From Ureibacillus thermosphaericus (GTDB lineage Bacteria; Bacillota; Bacilli; Bacillales_A; Planococcaceae): a stretch of 40,161 nt of DNA. The stretch's first letter is position 1; each line of letters begins with the position of its first letter. The stretch lies in contig NZ_JAAXPW010000029.1 in assembly GCF_012396605.1 (NCBI RefSeq), positions 1 through 40,161 on the forward strand. Reading direction: 5' to 3'. Under the pieces are notes generated by a model that saw nothing but the letters and a program-made list of their open reading frames with translations, was not told the origin of the DNA and did not search any database. The position numbers were made by a program, and so were the translations under genes. Shown one piece after another: positions 8,358-16,039 of this stretch.

Positions 8358-8660
8358 TTACACCATTTCTTCCATACTGCTGAAGATATTGCATTCTATA
8401 TCTATAAATTGGTTAAAATTTTTCGCCCCTCCAACAGCAGAAGGAAGCTTATCTTTCATACGTTCTGGATAAATAGGTTTCGGCTTTACAATCTAAAACT
8501 CTTCTTTCCCTTATATCATCAGCTTGATGACAAATTCCTACTCATCAACCATTTCTACTCTTGTTTGACTGAAGATGAATCCTATCGCTCGCATAATGAA
8601 AATGGCTGTTTCATCTTCATCTCCTTGAAGCATTGCATTTAACGGACGATATTGAGTCAG
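8358..8660 (-). pseudogene. Decayed ORF, function unknown
   Basis: In one minus-strand frame about 100 codons read as protein-like sequence broken only by three stops: MLQGDEDETAIFIMRAIGF...VEMVDE, stop, EFVIKLMI, stop, GKEEF, stop, IVKPKPIYPERMKDKLPSA...SSMEEMV, stop. The composition looks coding but I do not recognise the family, and there is no ribosome binding site. This is the only content I can suggest for the 558-bp gap 8114-8671. It could be chance. Confidence 0.3.
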
Positions 8661-8671
8661 AAGTTAAAAAA

Positions 8672-9718
8672 TTAAATCAGTTTTTCAATTAGTTCCCGAT
8701 TTCGTTTATAGAAGACCTCATTATGCGAAGATACCATGCCAATAGCTTCTGCATCCGGTTGAACAAACACTTTAGCCTTATTTACTGCGTTGATTGCATC
8801 TTGAAATGCACCAGCGATCATGTGAACTTTTCCTTCATAATCAACTGCATCCCCCACTGCATAAAGCCCTGGGATGTTCGTTTCACAATATATATTCGCT
8901 TTAATGTAGTGCTCATTTGCGAATTCAATCTGTAACGGACTATTTTCAAGTAAAGTTTTTTCTCTTACATATCCATGATTCACAACCACTTCATCTACAT
9001 TTAAATAAGTAATTTCTCCTGTCTGATTATTCGTTAATTCCACTTTCTCAATGGACATACCATCTTGGCTTGGAATTAATTTAGTGATTTCTGTATAGAA
9101 ATAACATTCAACCGAGCTGTTCAATAATTGTGATACTTGTGCTTCATGGGCATTCAATTGACCTTTTCTATATGTTAAATAAACTTTTTTCGCAATCGGC
9201 TCCAACTCATTGCACCAATCAACTGCTGTATGTCCTCCACCTGAAACGATTACAATCTTATCTTTAAATTTTTTTAAAGATTTAATTGTATAATTTAAAT
9301 TGGAACTATAAAATTTAGAAGCCCCTTCCACTTCAAGCTTCTGAGGGTTGATTATGCCACCTCCAATTGCTACGATTACCGTTTTTGAAAAATGAGTATG
9401 TCCTTTATCTGTTTTTATTTCGAATATACCTTCTTCATTTTTAGAAATTTCCGTTGCTTTTTCTCCTATCACAACAGTTGGATCAAAAGTCGTTGCTTGT
9501 TCTATCAATTGTTGAATTAATTTCTCACCTGTAATTGGCGTTAATGCACCAACATCCCAAATTAGTTTTTCAGGATAAACATTTATTTTACCCCCTAAGT
9601 AGTTTTGGGATTCAATGATTTTCGTTTTCATTTCTCTTAAACCGCAGTAAAATGCGGAAAATAAACCACTAGGTCCTCCCCCAATAATTGTCACATCATA
9701 TAAATTGTGTGTTTCCAT
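8672..9718 (-). CDS. Ferredoxin/flavodoxin-NADP+ reductase, TrxR-type (YumC/YcgT family)
   Basis: A 348-residue flavoprotein; ATG 9718 follows GGAGGATACATA. FAD-binding GGGPSG (13-18), a second Rossmann motif SGGGHTAVDW for NADP(H), and a C-terminal FAD segment around GLYAVGDAVDY. The CxxC redox pair of thioredoxin reductase is absent, which fits the dimeric ferredoxin-NADP+ reductases of Bacillus rather than TrxB. It would move electrons between NADPH and ferredoxin or flavodoxin in the cytoplasm. A near-perfect Fur box lies about 30 bp upstream, so expression should rise under iron limitation, as for B. subtilis YcgT. It is monocistronic. Confidence 0.88.
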   Translation of the reverse strand: METHNLYDVTIIGGGPSGLFSAFYCGLREMKTKIIESQNYLGGKINVYPEKLIWDVGALTPITGEKLIQQLIEQATTFDPTVVIGEKATEISKNEEGIFEIKTDKGHTHFSKTVIVAIGGGIINPQKLEVEGASKFYSSNLNYTIKSLKKFKDKIVIVSGGGHTAVDWCNELEPIAKKVYLTYRKGQLNAHEAQVSQLLNSSVECYFYTEITKLIPSQDGMSIEKVELTNNQTGEITYLNVDEVVVNHGYVREKTLLENSPLQIEFANEHYIKANIYCETNIPGLYAVGDAVDYEGKVHMIAGAFQDAINAVNKAKVFVQPDAEAIGMVSSHNEVFYKRNRELIEKLI

Positions 9719-9746
9719 TATGTATCCTCCTGGGTGAAATTAAAAA

Positions 9747-9761
9747 CGATAATGATTATCA
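9747..9761. promoter_or_regulatory. Fur box upstream of the ferredoxin-NADP reductase
   Basis: CGATAATGATTATCA matches the Bacillus 7-1-7 Fur consensus TGATAATNATTATCA at every specified position but the first. It lies 29 bp from the ATG of the reductase, where bound Fur would block the promoter. The rest of 9762-10003 is A+T-rich with no gene that I can see. Confidence 0.85.
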
Positions 9762-10003
9762 ATTTCGTTTAGAATTTTATCACACAAAAATAAACTTTTG
9801 AATGGATAATTTAAGAGAAAATGAACAATATTAAAAGGAATTTTCTCCTAATAAATAATCAAACCTTAGTGAGTTCTTGCTTATTTTTTGCATTATTCAA
9901 TTGTTGATTCCTCTTTTTGTATAATCATTAACTTTTTTTCAACAGGCTACTACCAATAAATTTCCAACATGTCCCTTCATTACAAGTTGTCCGCAATAAA
10001 ATA

Positions 10004-10025
10004 GCTGAACCTTTATTGATTCAGC
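10004..10025 (-). terminator. Probable terminator of the holin-like gene
   Basis: GCTGAA and TTCAGC form a short 6-bp stem about 28 nt beyond the stop at 10053. A T-rich stretch follows on the minus strand. The stem is weak. Confidence 0.45.
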
Positions 10026-10052
10026 CAATCATCTTTATATTAATAAAATAGA

Positions 10053-10337
10053 TTATTCTTTTCCGTTTTGGTCTCTCTTTGTTAAATAATTAGCTTTATG
10101 GAATAAATCCTTTACAATCGCAGCTGCTCCTGCTACTAATATCCCTTGAATCACCGCTTCAATAATAAATCCATAATACCCGATACAAAATGCAATTCCG
10201 AGAACAACTTGTACCCAAGGAGTGACCCATGGCGGAACTTTTGGCGTTCGATTCAAAAACAATCCAAGTAGATAAAGTACCGGAATGATAATAACTGACT
10301 CAGGATATATATAATTTTCTAATATAATAATATCCAT
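10053..10337 (-). CDS. Small holin-like membrane protein
   Basis: A 94-residue protein; ATG 10337 after AGAGGG. It has an N-terminal hydrophobic stretch (PESVIIIPVLYLLGLFL, ~12-28), a Pro/Trp linker TPKVPPWVTPWVQ, one or two further membrane segments (VVLGIAFCIGYYGFII and AVIQGILVAGAAAIV), and a charged tail KDLFHKANYLTKRDQNGKE. This layout resembles the Phage_holin_5-type holins found both in phages and as isolated genes in Bacillus chromosomes. There is no endolysin or other phage gene nearby, so a lysis role is doubtful. Single gene. Confidence 0.6.
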   Translation of the reverse strand: MDIIILENYIYPESVIIIPVLYLLGLFLNRTPKVPPWVTPWVQVVLGIAFCIGYYGFIIEAVIQGILVAGAAAIVKDLFHKANYLTKRDQNGKE

Positions 10338-10809
10338 CTTTCATCCCTCTTCTTATTGAAAGTTAATAGAGTAAAACCTATAAAGTATTCCTCTTATCAT
10401 TTTATGTGTAAGACAAAAAAACGGTTTAGGATGATTCACTACTTACGAACCAGAACATAGAAAAGTTATTAATTCGTTAGAAGGATGAAAGTTTTTGAAT
10501 CAATTTTTATTAGTCAAAATTATAGGTTTCATTAATATAAATTTCTTCCTACTAGGTTATTACTTTTTCAACTATCTCCACACAAATTCACTCCAGAAAA
10601 TTTACTGAATTTTTCAATTTTTTAATACTACCACTCATTGTGACATGATTAAACGAAGGTTACAATGAATTTATGAAGGAAAAATGTAAACGATTCTTAT
10701 GAGAAGATGACTATTTTCTGGTACAAATAAACCATAGCAATTTAAATTGATTTAATGCAATAATACTCATTTAATAATACAGATTATCCAAAATTTTTCA
10801 TATATTTCC
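10338..10809. other. Non-coding stretch between holin-like gene and chemoreceptor
   Basis: About 470 bp of A+T-rich DNA between two divergently transcribed genes. I see no credible ORF, tRNA or long repeat. The chemoreceptor promoter begins at its right end. Confidence 0.6.
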
Positions 10810-10838
10810 TTAAAGTTAGTCTAATTTGCTGATATAAT
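10810..10838 (+). promoter_or_regulatory. Promoter of the chemoreceptor gene
   Basis: TTAAAG (10810-10815), a 17-bp spacer and a perfect TATAAT (10833-10838) make a sigma-A promoter. The same bases also spell TAAA-N13-GCTGATAT, close to the sigma-D motility consensus TAAA-N15-GCCGATAT although the spacer is short. Predicted transcription start is near 10845, leaving a leader of about 105 nt. Confidence 0.6.
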
Positions 10839-10855
10839 AGAATTACAATTTATGA

Positions 10856-10882
10856 CATCTATACTCGTTCAAAGTATAGATG
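10856..10882 (+). promoter_or_regulatory. Leader hairpin of the chemoreceptor mRNA
   Basis: CATCTATACT and AGTATAGATG form a perfect 10-bp inverted repeat around a 7-nt loop, at the start of the predicted leader. No T run follows. A 12-bp palindrome GGATATATATCC (10926-10937) lies just before the ribosome binding site AGGGGGA. Either could affect mRNA stability or translation, or be an operator. Confidence 0.45.
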
Positions 10883-10950
10883 CTAAAAAGGGTATTTTTA
10901 AATACATACAAAGGGGATTATGCAAGGATATATATCCAGGGGGAGTGAAT

Positions 10951-12573
10951 ATGAGTAAATTATTACGTTCAAATGTTGCAAAAAAGGCACTGATGAAAGT
11001 TCAAAATGTCGCATCCAAAGTTAGAAGCGTCTGGGACCATGAAAAAACAATTGAAGAACAAATAAATCAAATTCGTACTGTATTGGATCAAGAACTTGCC
11101 CGAGATGAATACCTTGTTATCGTTGATGAAAATGGTTTAGGTTATATTCATACGAACCGCTTAAGAGAAGGTTCATCCTTCACCGATGAAGTGGGTTTGG
11201 CTGCTGCCAAAACTAATACAGGACTATTGCAAATTTATCCAAGAGATACGGGAGAAATACTTATTGATGCATCTTGCCCACTGTTAACAGATAAGAATGG
11301 GAAACGCTTTAATCTGAGAATGGGTAGACTAGTTCAACGACCTTTTATTGGGGCAATATTTGGAAGTTTAATTACTTTGTCCAGTATAGTTCCTGCTATC
11401 ATTGCTTATTTTTTAAGCAATGATTTATCTATGACAACAAGTGTCCTCATTGGAACAGCAATTGTTACGGTTATTTTTAGTTTAATTTTTTATACTATCA
11501 TAATGAAAAATTTGCGAGAATGGTATAGCGTTACAAAAAAAATATCCTCTGGCAACTTGAGTGCACAAATTGAAAAGGTAGGTCTTCGCAATGAATTTCA
11601 CCAAATCGGTTATGAAATCAATAAAATTATTTTAGGGATTCGTGCGATAATTGATGAATTTAAACATGCCGCGGAAACTGTGGAACGAATTAGTAAAGAA
11701 CAAGAAAAAGAAACACAACGCATTTCGACAACTTTTGAAGAATTATCAGCAGCTGTCCAAACTTTCCGTAGTGGTGCAGAAACACAACGTTACTCAATCA
11801 CTAACGCCAACGAAATGGTAGAAATGATGATGAATCAAGTACAAGAAATGCAAGAAGAAGTTGAGAAAGCTGTGGTAGGTGCAGATGATGCATTACAAGA
11901 TGCAAGTAAGGGACAAGAAGCCATTCAAATTGCCCACAGCCAAATGGCAAAAATTCAAAATGAAGTTGCAAACTCTGCAGCGAAAATCCGCAAAATCACT
12001 CAAGAAGCAAATGCTGTGAAGGATAAAGTTGCCTCCATTACAAGAATTGCCAAACAGACAAATTTACTTGCACTTAACGCTTCCATTGAAGCTTCTCGGG
12101 CTGGTGAAGCGGGGAGCGGTTTTGCAGTTGTCGCGAATGAAGTTCGAAAACTCGCTGAAGGAACGAATGAATTTGCAGAAGAAATTATGACATTATTAGA
12201 AAAAACATATAAAGATTTAGAAACTACTGTAGCTCAAGTTGAAGATAATGTGAAGGCTATTCATGAAGGGATGGAAGCCGTTTCTCAAACAGATCAAGTC
12301 ATAGAACAATTAATTCAAACAACGCTTTCAACAAAAAATTTAGTATTAAATAATAGAAAATTTGTTGATCTTGTTCATGAAGACGGAAATAAACTACAGG
12401 AGATTATGCAGCAAGTGAATACAATTGCAGAAGATTTTACAAATATGGTTGTAGCTACAAATGAAAGCGTAGATATTCAAGTGGAAGGCATAAATGCACT
12501 CGCTCAAAATGCTACAAAACTAGCGGAAGAAGCTATTCATCTTAGCCGCATAATTAATCGTTTTCATTATTAA
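10951..12573 (+). CDS. Methyl-accepting chemotaxis protein with cytoplasmic N-terminal sensor
   Basis: A 540-residue chemoreceptor; ATG 10951 follows AGGGGGAGTGAAT. Residues 1-~130 are soluble and contain a compact alpha/beta segment ([18 protein letters not shown] ... [13 protein letters not shown]) that may be a PAS- or Cache-like sensor. Two adjacent membrane helices follow (~132-156 and ~161-185) with almost no outside loop, then a HAMP-like linker and the methyl-accepting signalling domain; its hairpin tip contains [21 protein letters not shown] (about 367-387). The sensor is therefore probably inside the cell, so the signal is likely internal or membrane-related rather than an external ligand. 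I cannot name the ligand. Monogenic with its own promoter and terminator. Confidence 0.88.
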   Translation: MSKLLRSNVAKKALMKVQNVASKVRSVWDHEKTIEEQINQIRTVLDQELARDEYLVIVDENGLGYIHTNRLREGSSFTDEVGLAAAKTNTGLLQIYPRDTGEILIDASCPLLTDKNGKRFNLRMGRLVQRPFIGAIFGSLITLSSIVPAIIAYFLSNDLSMTTSVLIGTAIVTVIFSLIFYTIIMKNLREWYSVTKKISSGNLSAQIEKVGLRNEFHQIGYEINKIILGIRAIIDEFKHAAETVERISKEQEKETQRISTTFEELSAAVQTFRSGAETQRYSITNANEMVEMMMNQVQEMQEEVEKAVVGADDALQDASKGQEAIQIAHSQMAKIQNEVANSAAKIRKITQEANAVKDKVASITRIAKQTNLLALNASIEASRAGEAGSGFAVVANEVRKLAEGTNEFAEEIMTLLEKTYKDLETTVAQVEDNVKAIHEGMEAVSQTDQVIEQLIQTTLSTKNLVLNNRKFVDLVHEDGNKLQEIMQQVNTIAEDFTNMVVATNESVDIQVEGINALAQNATKLAEEAIHLSRIINRFHY

Positions 12574-12576
12574 AAA

Positions 12577-12598
12577 ATGCCAGGTACATGCCTGGCAT
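12577..12598. terminator. Bidirectional terminator, chemoreceptor / CotG-like gene
   Basis: ATGCCAGG and CCTGGCAT pair over 8 bp around a 6-nt loop right after the chemoreceptor stop, preceded by AAAAAA and followed by TTCTTCATTT. It can also stop the convergent gene at 12629. Confidence 0.85.
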
Positions 12599-12628
12599 TC
12601 TTCATTTCCTTGCAATCTATTTAGATTG

Positions 12629-13249
12629 TTAATTCATTTGTTGTTTTTGAACAAATTCCTTTACTTTATCTTGGATTTCTTCTGCTAATGATGAAAGGGC
12701 ATTATTTTCTTCCTTTTTTCCTTTAGAACCGTTTTTATTCCCCTTCGATCCTTTTCTTCCTTGTTTTTTGTTCCCTTTTGAACCTTTCTCTCTTTGCTTA
12801 TCTCCTTTTGATCCGCCGCTTTTGTTCCCTTTTGAGCCTTTGCTTCCTTGTTGTTTATTTCCCTTTGAACCTTTCTCTCTTTGCTTATCTCCTTTTGATC
12901 CGCCGCTTTTGTTCCCTTTTGAGCCTTTGCTTCCTTGTTGTTTATTTCCCTTTGAACCTTTCTCTCTTTGCTTATCTCCTTTAGAGTCGTTTTTATTCCC
13001 CTTTGAGCCTTTGCTTTTTTGTTTATCTCCTTTAGAACCTCCACTTTTATTTCCTTTTGAACCTTTACTTCCTTTTTTATTTCCTTTGGATCCACCTTTG
13101 CTGCCATTCGATTTCTTATTTTTTACCGCGATTGTTGTTTGAATTAACTCTGGGTCTTCAATTGGATTGTTATACATATATTGAATTAAATCATTCTCTT
13201 TAGCAATTTCAACTAGTTTCCTAACATCATCAACAATTAAAGTACTAAT
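12629..13249 (-). CDS. CotG-like Gly-Ser-Lys repeat spore coat protein
   Basis: A very basic low-complexity protein, ~206 residues if it starts at the ATT codon at 13249. Residues 1-~45 form a non-repetitive segment (STLIVDDVRKLVEIAKENDLI...). The middle is GSKGNK, GSKGDK and similar Ser/Gly/Lys units, partly as tandem 29-residue repeats, and a short acidic helix-like tail ends LAEEIQDKVKEFVQKQQMN. The only strong ribosome binding site, GGAGGGG (13254-13260), leads to no ATG, GTG or TTG; the in-frame codon at normal spacing is ATT. A TTG at 13270 lies before that site. It is divergent from the CotH kinase, as cotG is in B. subtilis, where CotH phosphorylates Ser-Lys repeats of CotG. I infer a phosphorylated coat protein, distantly analogous to CotG. 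Confidence 0.75.
   Translation of the reverse strand: MSTLIVDDVRKLVEIAKENDLIQYMYNNPIEDPELIQTTIAVKNKKSNGSKGGSKGNKKGSKGSKGNKSGGSKGDKQKSKGSKGNKNDSKGDKQREKGSKGNKQQGSKGSKGNKSGGSKGDKQREKGSKGNKQQGSKGSKGNKSGGSKGDKQREKGSKGNKKQGRKGSKGNKNGSKGKKEENNALSSLAEEIQDKVKEFVQKQQMN
12780..12982 (-). repeat. 87-bp tandem repeat within the CotG-like gene
   Basis: The string GAACCTTTCTCTCTTTGCTT recurs at 12780, 12867 and 12954, an exact 87-bp period. Two full units and the first 29 bp of a third are nearly identical; each full unit codes for 29 residues rich in GSKG, GNK and GDKQREK. The rest of the gene has shorter, diverged versions of the same motif. Confidence 0.9.
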
Positions 13250-13284
13250 GATAATCCCCTCCAAACACAATGATTTGTTCTTTA

Positions 13285-13293
13285 TAGTTTATG
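13285..13293 (-). promoter_or_regulatory. Possible sigma-K -10 element of the CotG-like gene
   Basis: On the minus strand CATAAACTA fits the sigma-K -10 consensus CATAnnnTA, about 25 bp before the ribosome binding site GGAGGGG. I found no well-spaced -35 AC motif; the nearest is several bases too far upstream. Late mother-cell expression would suit a coat protein. Confidence 0.35.
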
Positions 13294-13357
13294 TAATTTA
13301 TTTCAAACACTTTAGGTGATTTACCAATATAAAGAGGCATTTTCAGGAGGCATTTGT

Positions 13358-14425
13358 GTGGAAACTTATTTTATTGAAATATCAAAAAGCGATTTGAAAA
13401 AACTATATAAAAATATTTGGACAGAACATTATTTTTTTGCCCAACTAACAATCAATAGCCAAAGTTATGACATTCAAATTAGTTTGAGAGGAAATCAACT
13501 TCGAAAACATAAAAAAAAGTCTTATCATATCATATTTGAACATCCCCATCTAATGGACGGTCACCATGAAATCCATTTAAATGCGGAGTTTAATGATCCT
13601 TCTTTGATTCGAAATAAATTATCTTTTGATTTCTTTCAAAAAATCGGTGTTCTCTCTCCAAATTCCAACCATATTCAATTGTTCATCAATGGGAAAAGTG
13701 AAGGAGTATATCTAGCCATTGAGTCTTTTGATGAGTACTTCTTAAAGAAGAGAAATTTGCCGGATGGTTCAATCTATTATGCTACGAATGATGATGCCAA
13801 TTTCTCTTTATATACGCCTGAAGGATATATAAAAAAATCATTAATGGATGGTTATACAACAAAATATTCCTTTCAGGAAGAAGAACATCTAATAAAAATG
13901 TTAGTCATTATTAACACTTATCCTAAAGATAAATTTAATGAAGAAATAGTGAAAGTATTAGATATTGAAAAATATTTACTGTGGCTTGCTGGGGCAGTTT
14001 GCACGCAAAATTTTGATGGATTTATTCATAATTATGCTTTATATCATAATAGTGAAACTCAACTATTTGAAATCTCCCCATGGGATTATGATGGTTCATG
14101 GGGAAGGAACTTACACGGAGAGCCCCTTGAACTTGAATATGTACCAATTTGGGGATACAACACATTAACTGCTCGTATATTAGAAAACGAGCATTTTAAA
14201 CAAAAGTATCGTCGGATTTTAGAAAGCATACTACACAAACAATTTATTCCTTCTGCAATTAAACCCCAAATTGAACAACTGCAAGCTCTAATTCTGCCCT
14301 ATATCGAAAAAGATCCATATATAAAACATAACGAAAAAATTTTCATGAGTGAAAAAGAATATATTCTACAATTTATTGAAAAGCGTAATCAATTTTTATC
14401 GGACCAACTTGAATCACTATTATAA
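13358..14425 (+). CDS. cotH: Spore coat protein kinase CotH
   Basis: A 355-residue CotH-family protein. Start is GTG 13358, seven bases after AGGAGG (13345-13350). Motifs match the atypical secretory-type kinase fold of CotH: LRGN (43-46), RNKLSFDFF (85-93), NFDGFIHNYALYH (218-230) as the catalytic-loop region, and SPWDYDGSWG (240-249) with the metal-binding Asp. In B. subtilis CotH phosphorylates CotB and CotG in the mother cell and guides outer coat assembly. Here a Ser/Lys-rich CotG-like substrate is divergently transcribed next door and two CotB-like genes lie within 4 kb, so the substrate module is conserved in place. Sigma-K control is expected but no clear promoter is seen on this strand. 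Confidence 0.9.
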   Translation: METYFIEISKSDLKKLYKNIWTEHYFFAQLTINSQSYDIQISLRGNQLRKHKKKSYHIIFEHPHLMDGHHEIHLNAEFNDPSLIRNKLSFDFFQKIGVLSPNSNHIQLFINGKSEGVYLAIESFDEYFLKKRNLPDGSIYYATNDDANFSLYTPEGYIKKSLMDGYTTKYSFQEEEHLIKMLVIINTYPKDKFNEEIVKVLDIEKYLLWLAGAVCTQNFDGFIHNYALYHNSETQLFEISPWDYDGSWGRNLHGEPLELEYVPIWGYNTLTARILENEHFKQKYRRILESILHKQFIPSAIKPQIEQLQALILPYIEKDPYIKHNEKIFMSEKEYILQFIEKRNQFLSDQLESLL

Positions 14426-14431
14426 GCATTT

Positions 14432-14476
14432 CTCCTCCTCTAATTAGGATGAATTCCTTAGCAACTAGAGGAGGAG
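14432..14476. repeat. Long inverted repeat between cotH and the ArsB-type gene
   Basis: CTCCTCCTCTA (14432-14442) and TAGAGGAGGAG (14466-14476) are perfect 11-bp arms; an inner AGGA/TCCT pairing extends the stem. It lies 7 nt past the cotH stop between convergent genes and probably helps end transcription, but neither side has a T run. The right arm holds a perfect Shine-Dalgarno followed by an ATG. Confidence 0.6.
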
Positions 14477-14534
14477 CATGAATATGAGTGTAATTTTTAA
14501 TTTCCTACACCTCATCATTTCATTCAGAACGCTA

Positions 14535-15875
14535 TTATAAGATAAGAAGTATCCACAAATATAAACTGAGCAAGCTCACCATGAGTGTAACTGGTATGAT
14601 TAAAATTGTAACGCTAATATATTTTCCCCAAGTTATTTTAATTCGATGTTTTTTTAGTAAAAACATCCAAAGAAGTGTAGCTAATGTACCGATTGGAGTT
14701 AATAATGCACCAATGTCGCTTCCCATAACATTAGCTAGATATGCAACTTGCATTAATAATGGATTCAATTCCATTTCTGTAATCGAAAGTGTTCCAATCA
14801 TCACGGCAGGCAAATTATTAAAAATATTGGAAAGAGCAGTAGTTAATAATCCCATAATCATTGTTGCATTAAATGTACCTTGTTCAATAAACTCTTTAAA
14901 ATTTAAAATAATCAATGTGTTTAATCCTACATTTTTCAATCCATATACGAGTACATACATGCTAAAGGCAAAAATTAATATATGCCAAGGAGAATTGATA
15001 ATTACATCTTTTATTCCGACTCTCATTTTTAACCAACGAATCGTAATTAATATGAATGCTCCAAATAATCCAATCAACTCTAATGGAATACCAAATGGTG
15101 AAAGAACAAAAAATGCCCCTCTTGTAATGACGACTACGGCAATGCATATTTTAAATAAATTTTTGTCTAATTCAGATTGAGCTGATGGATCAAGGGGATG
15201 AGTAAAGATATTCGACGGTTTATCATTGAAAGTTAGTAATCCTAATTGTTTCGGAATATGGTTTCTAAAAAGTAAATACAATAATAAACTCATTGTTAAA
15301 ATGCCTATCATCGATGGAATAAACATAATTTTTACGTAGCTATTTAAATCTAAACCAACTATTTTTAATGCGATTAAATTCGAAATATTGCTTACAGCAA
15401 TCGGCGCACTAGATGCTGTTGCAATCAGCGCCCCAGAAATTAAATAGGGGATATACTGAGGTGGTTTAAGTGCTAAATACTTGATGATGTGGATAATGAT
15501 AGGAGTTGTTATGAGTATGCTTCCATCATTATTAAATAACATAGTCATAAAAAAACATAACAAATTGGTATATATATAAAGCCTAAGCCCTGAATTATTC
15601 GATTTTAATATGATATTTTGAGCAATCCACTTAAAAAAACCAATACTCTCCAATACAATGGACATCATAATAGTAGAAAGTATTGTAAGTGAGGGGCCAC
15701 TTACAATACTTAGTATACTTTTAAGATCTTCATAGCTTACAAATCCTAGTATGACAATAATCGCAGCCCCTATTGTAATGGGAATCGTTTCATTGATTCC
15801 TTTAGGTCTCCATAGCATTATACCTATGGAGATTAAAAAAATGGTTAACATTAATATTGTAGAATAATCTACCAT
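14535..15875 (-). CDS. ArsB/NhaD-type membrane transporter
   Basis: A 446-residue polytopic protein with about 10-12 membrane segments. LFNNDGSILITTPIIIHI (~112-130), SNIFNNLPAVMIG and the C-terminal GSDIGALLTPIGTLATLLWM match the conserved half-repeats of the ArsB/NhaD ion transporter superfamily (arsenite efflux pumps and relatives). No arsR or arsC is nearby, so arsenite is not certain as substrate; another anion or a Na+/H+ exchange is possible. Its ATG follows directly on the TAA of a 44-codon gene (TAAATG). It is the last gene of a minus-strand run that begins with two CotB-like coat genes, so it may be made in the sporulating mother cell. Confidence 0.8.
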   Translation of the reverse strand: MVDYSTILMLTIFLISIGIMLWRPKGINETIPITIGAAIIVILGFVSYEDLKSILSIVSGPSLTILSTIMMSIVLESIGFFKWIAQNIILKSNNSGLRLYIYTNLLCFFMTMLFNNDGSILITTPIIIHIIKYLALKPPQYIPYLISGALIATASSAPIAVSNISNLIALKIVGLDLNSYVKIMFIPSMIGILTMSLLLYLLFRNHIPKQLGLLTFNDKPSNIFTHPLDPSAQSELDKNLFKICIAVVVITRGAFFVLSPFGIPLELIGLFGAFILITIRWLKMRVGIKDVIINSPWHILIFAFSMYVLVYGLKNVGLNTLIILNFKEFIEQGTFNATMIMGLLTTALSNIFNNLPAVMIGTLSITEMELNPLLMQVAYLANVMGSDIGALLTPIGTLATLLWMFLLKKHRIKITWGKYISVTILIIPVTLMVSLLSLYLWILLIL

Positions 15876-16010
15876 TTAAACAGCCGCCTTAGATTGTTCA
15901 TAAGTTGATTGATCTGTTTCTATCACTGTTTCTTCTTTTACTGGCGAAGGTGGTTGCAAAAATAATTTATAAAATAAGACACCCACAATTGAGAAGTAAA
16001 GGAGCATCAT
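15876..16010 (-). CDS. 44-residue single-pass membrane peptide
   Basis: ATG 16010, ten bases after the strong site AAGGAGG (16021-16027). Residues 1-~18 (MMLLYFSIVGVLFYKLFL) form one membrane helix; the rest is a short acidic tail (PPSPVKEETVIETDQSTYEQSKAAV). The stop touches the ATG of the ArsB-type transporter, indicating translational coupling, and the gene starts 29 nt after the CotB-like gene. I do not know this peptide. A transporter accessory subunit or regulator is the obvious guess; an unrelated sporulation membrane peptide is equally possible. Confidence 0.65.
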   Translation of the reverse strand: MMLLYFSIVGVLFYKLFLQPPSPVKEETVIETDQSTYEQSKAAV

Positions 16011-16039
16011 ATTCGTTTTCCCTCCTTCTCCTATCAACC

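Noticed and set aside
8170-8642. Two plus-strand ORFs of 77-100 codons.
   Set aside because: No ribosome binding sites, unlikely composition; the minus strand gives a better though broken reading.
10053-10337. Holin-like gene as evidence of a prophage.
   Set aside because: No integrase, structural, lysin or repressor gene nearby; isolated holin-like genes are common in Bacillus chromosomes.
12780-12982. Regular 87-bp spacing could suggest a CRISPR array.
   Set aside because: Units are directly adjacent with no unique spacers, and they code in frame for a repetitive protein.
12768-13142. Plus-strand ORFs rich in Phe/Pro/Leu opposite the CotG-like gene.
   Set aside because: Antisense shadow of the Ser-Gly-Lys repeats, without a start signal.
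14581-15180. 199-codon ORF opposite the ArsB-type gene, and similar antisense ORFs at 29480-30134.
   Set aside because: The minus-strand genes have conserved family motifs; these are shadows.
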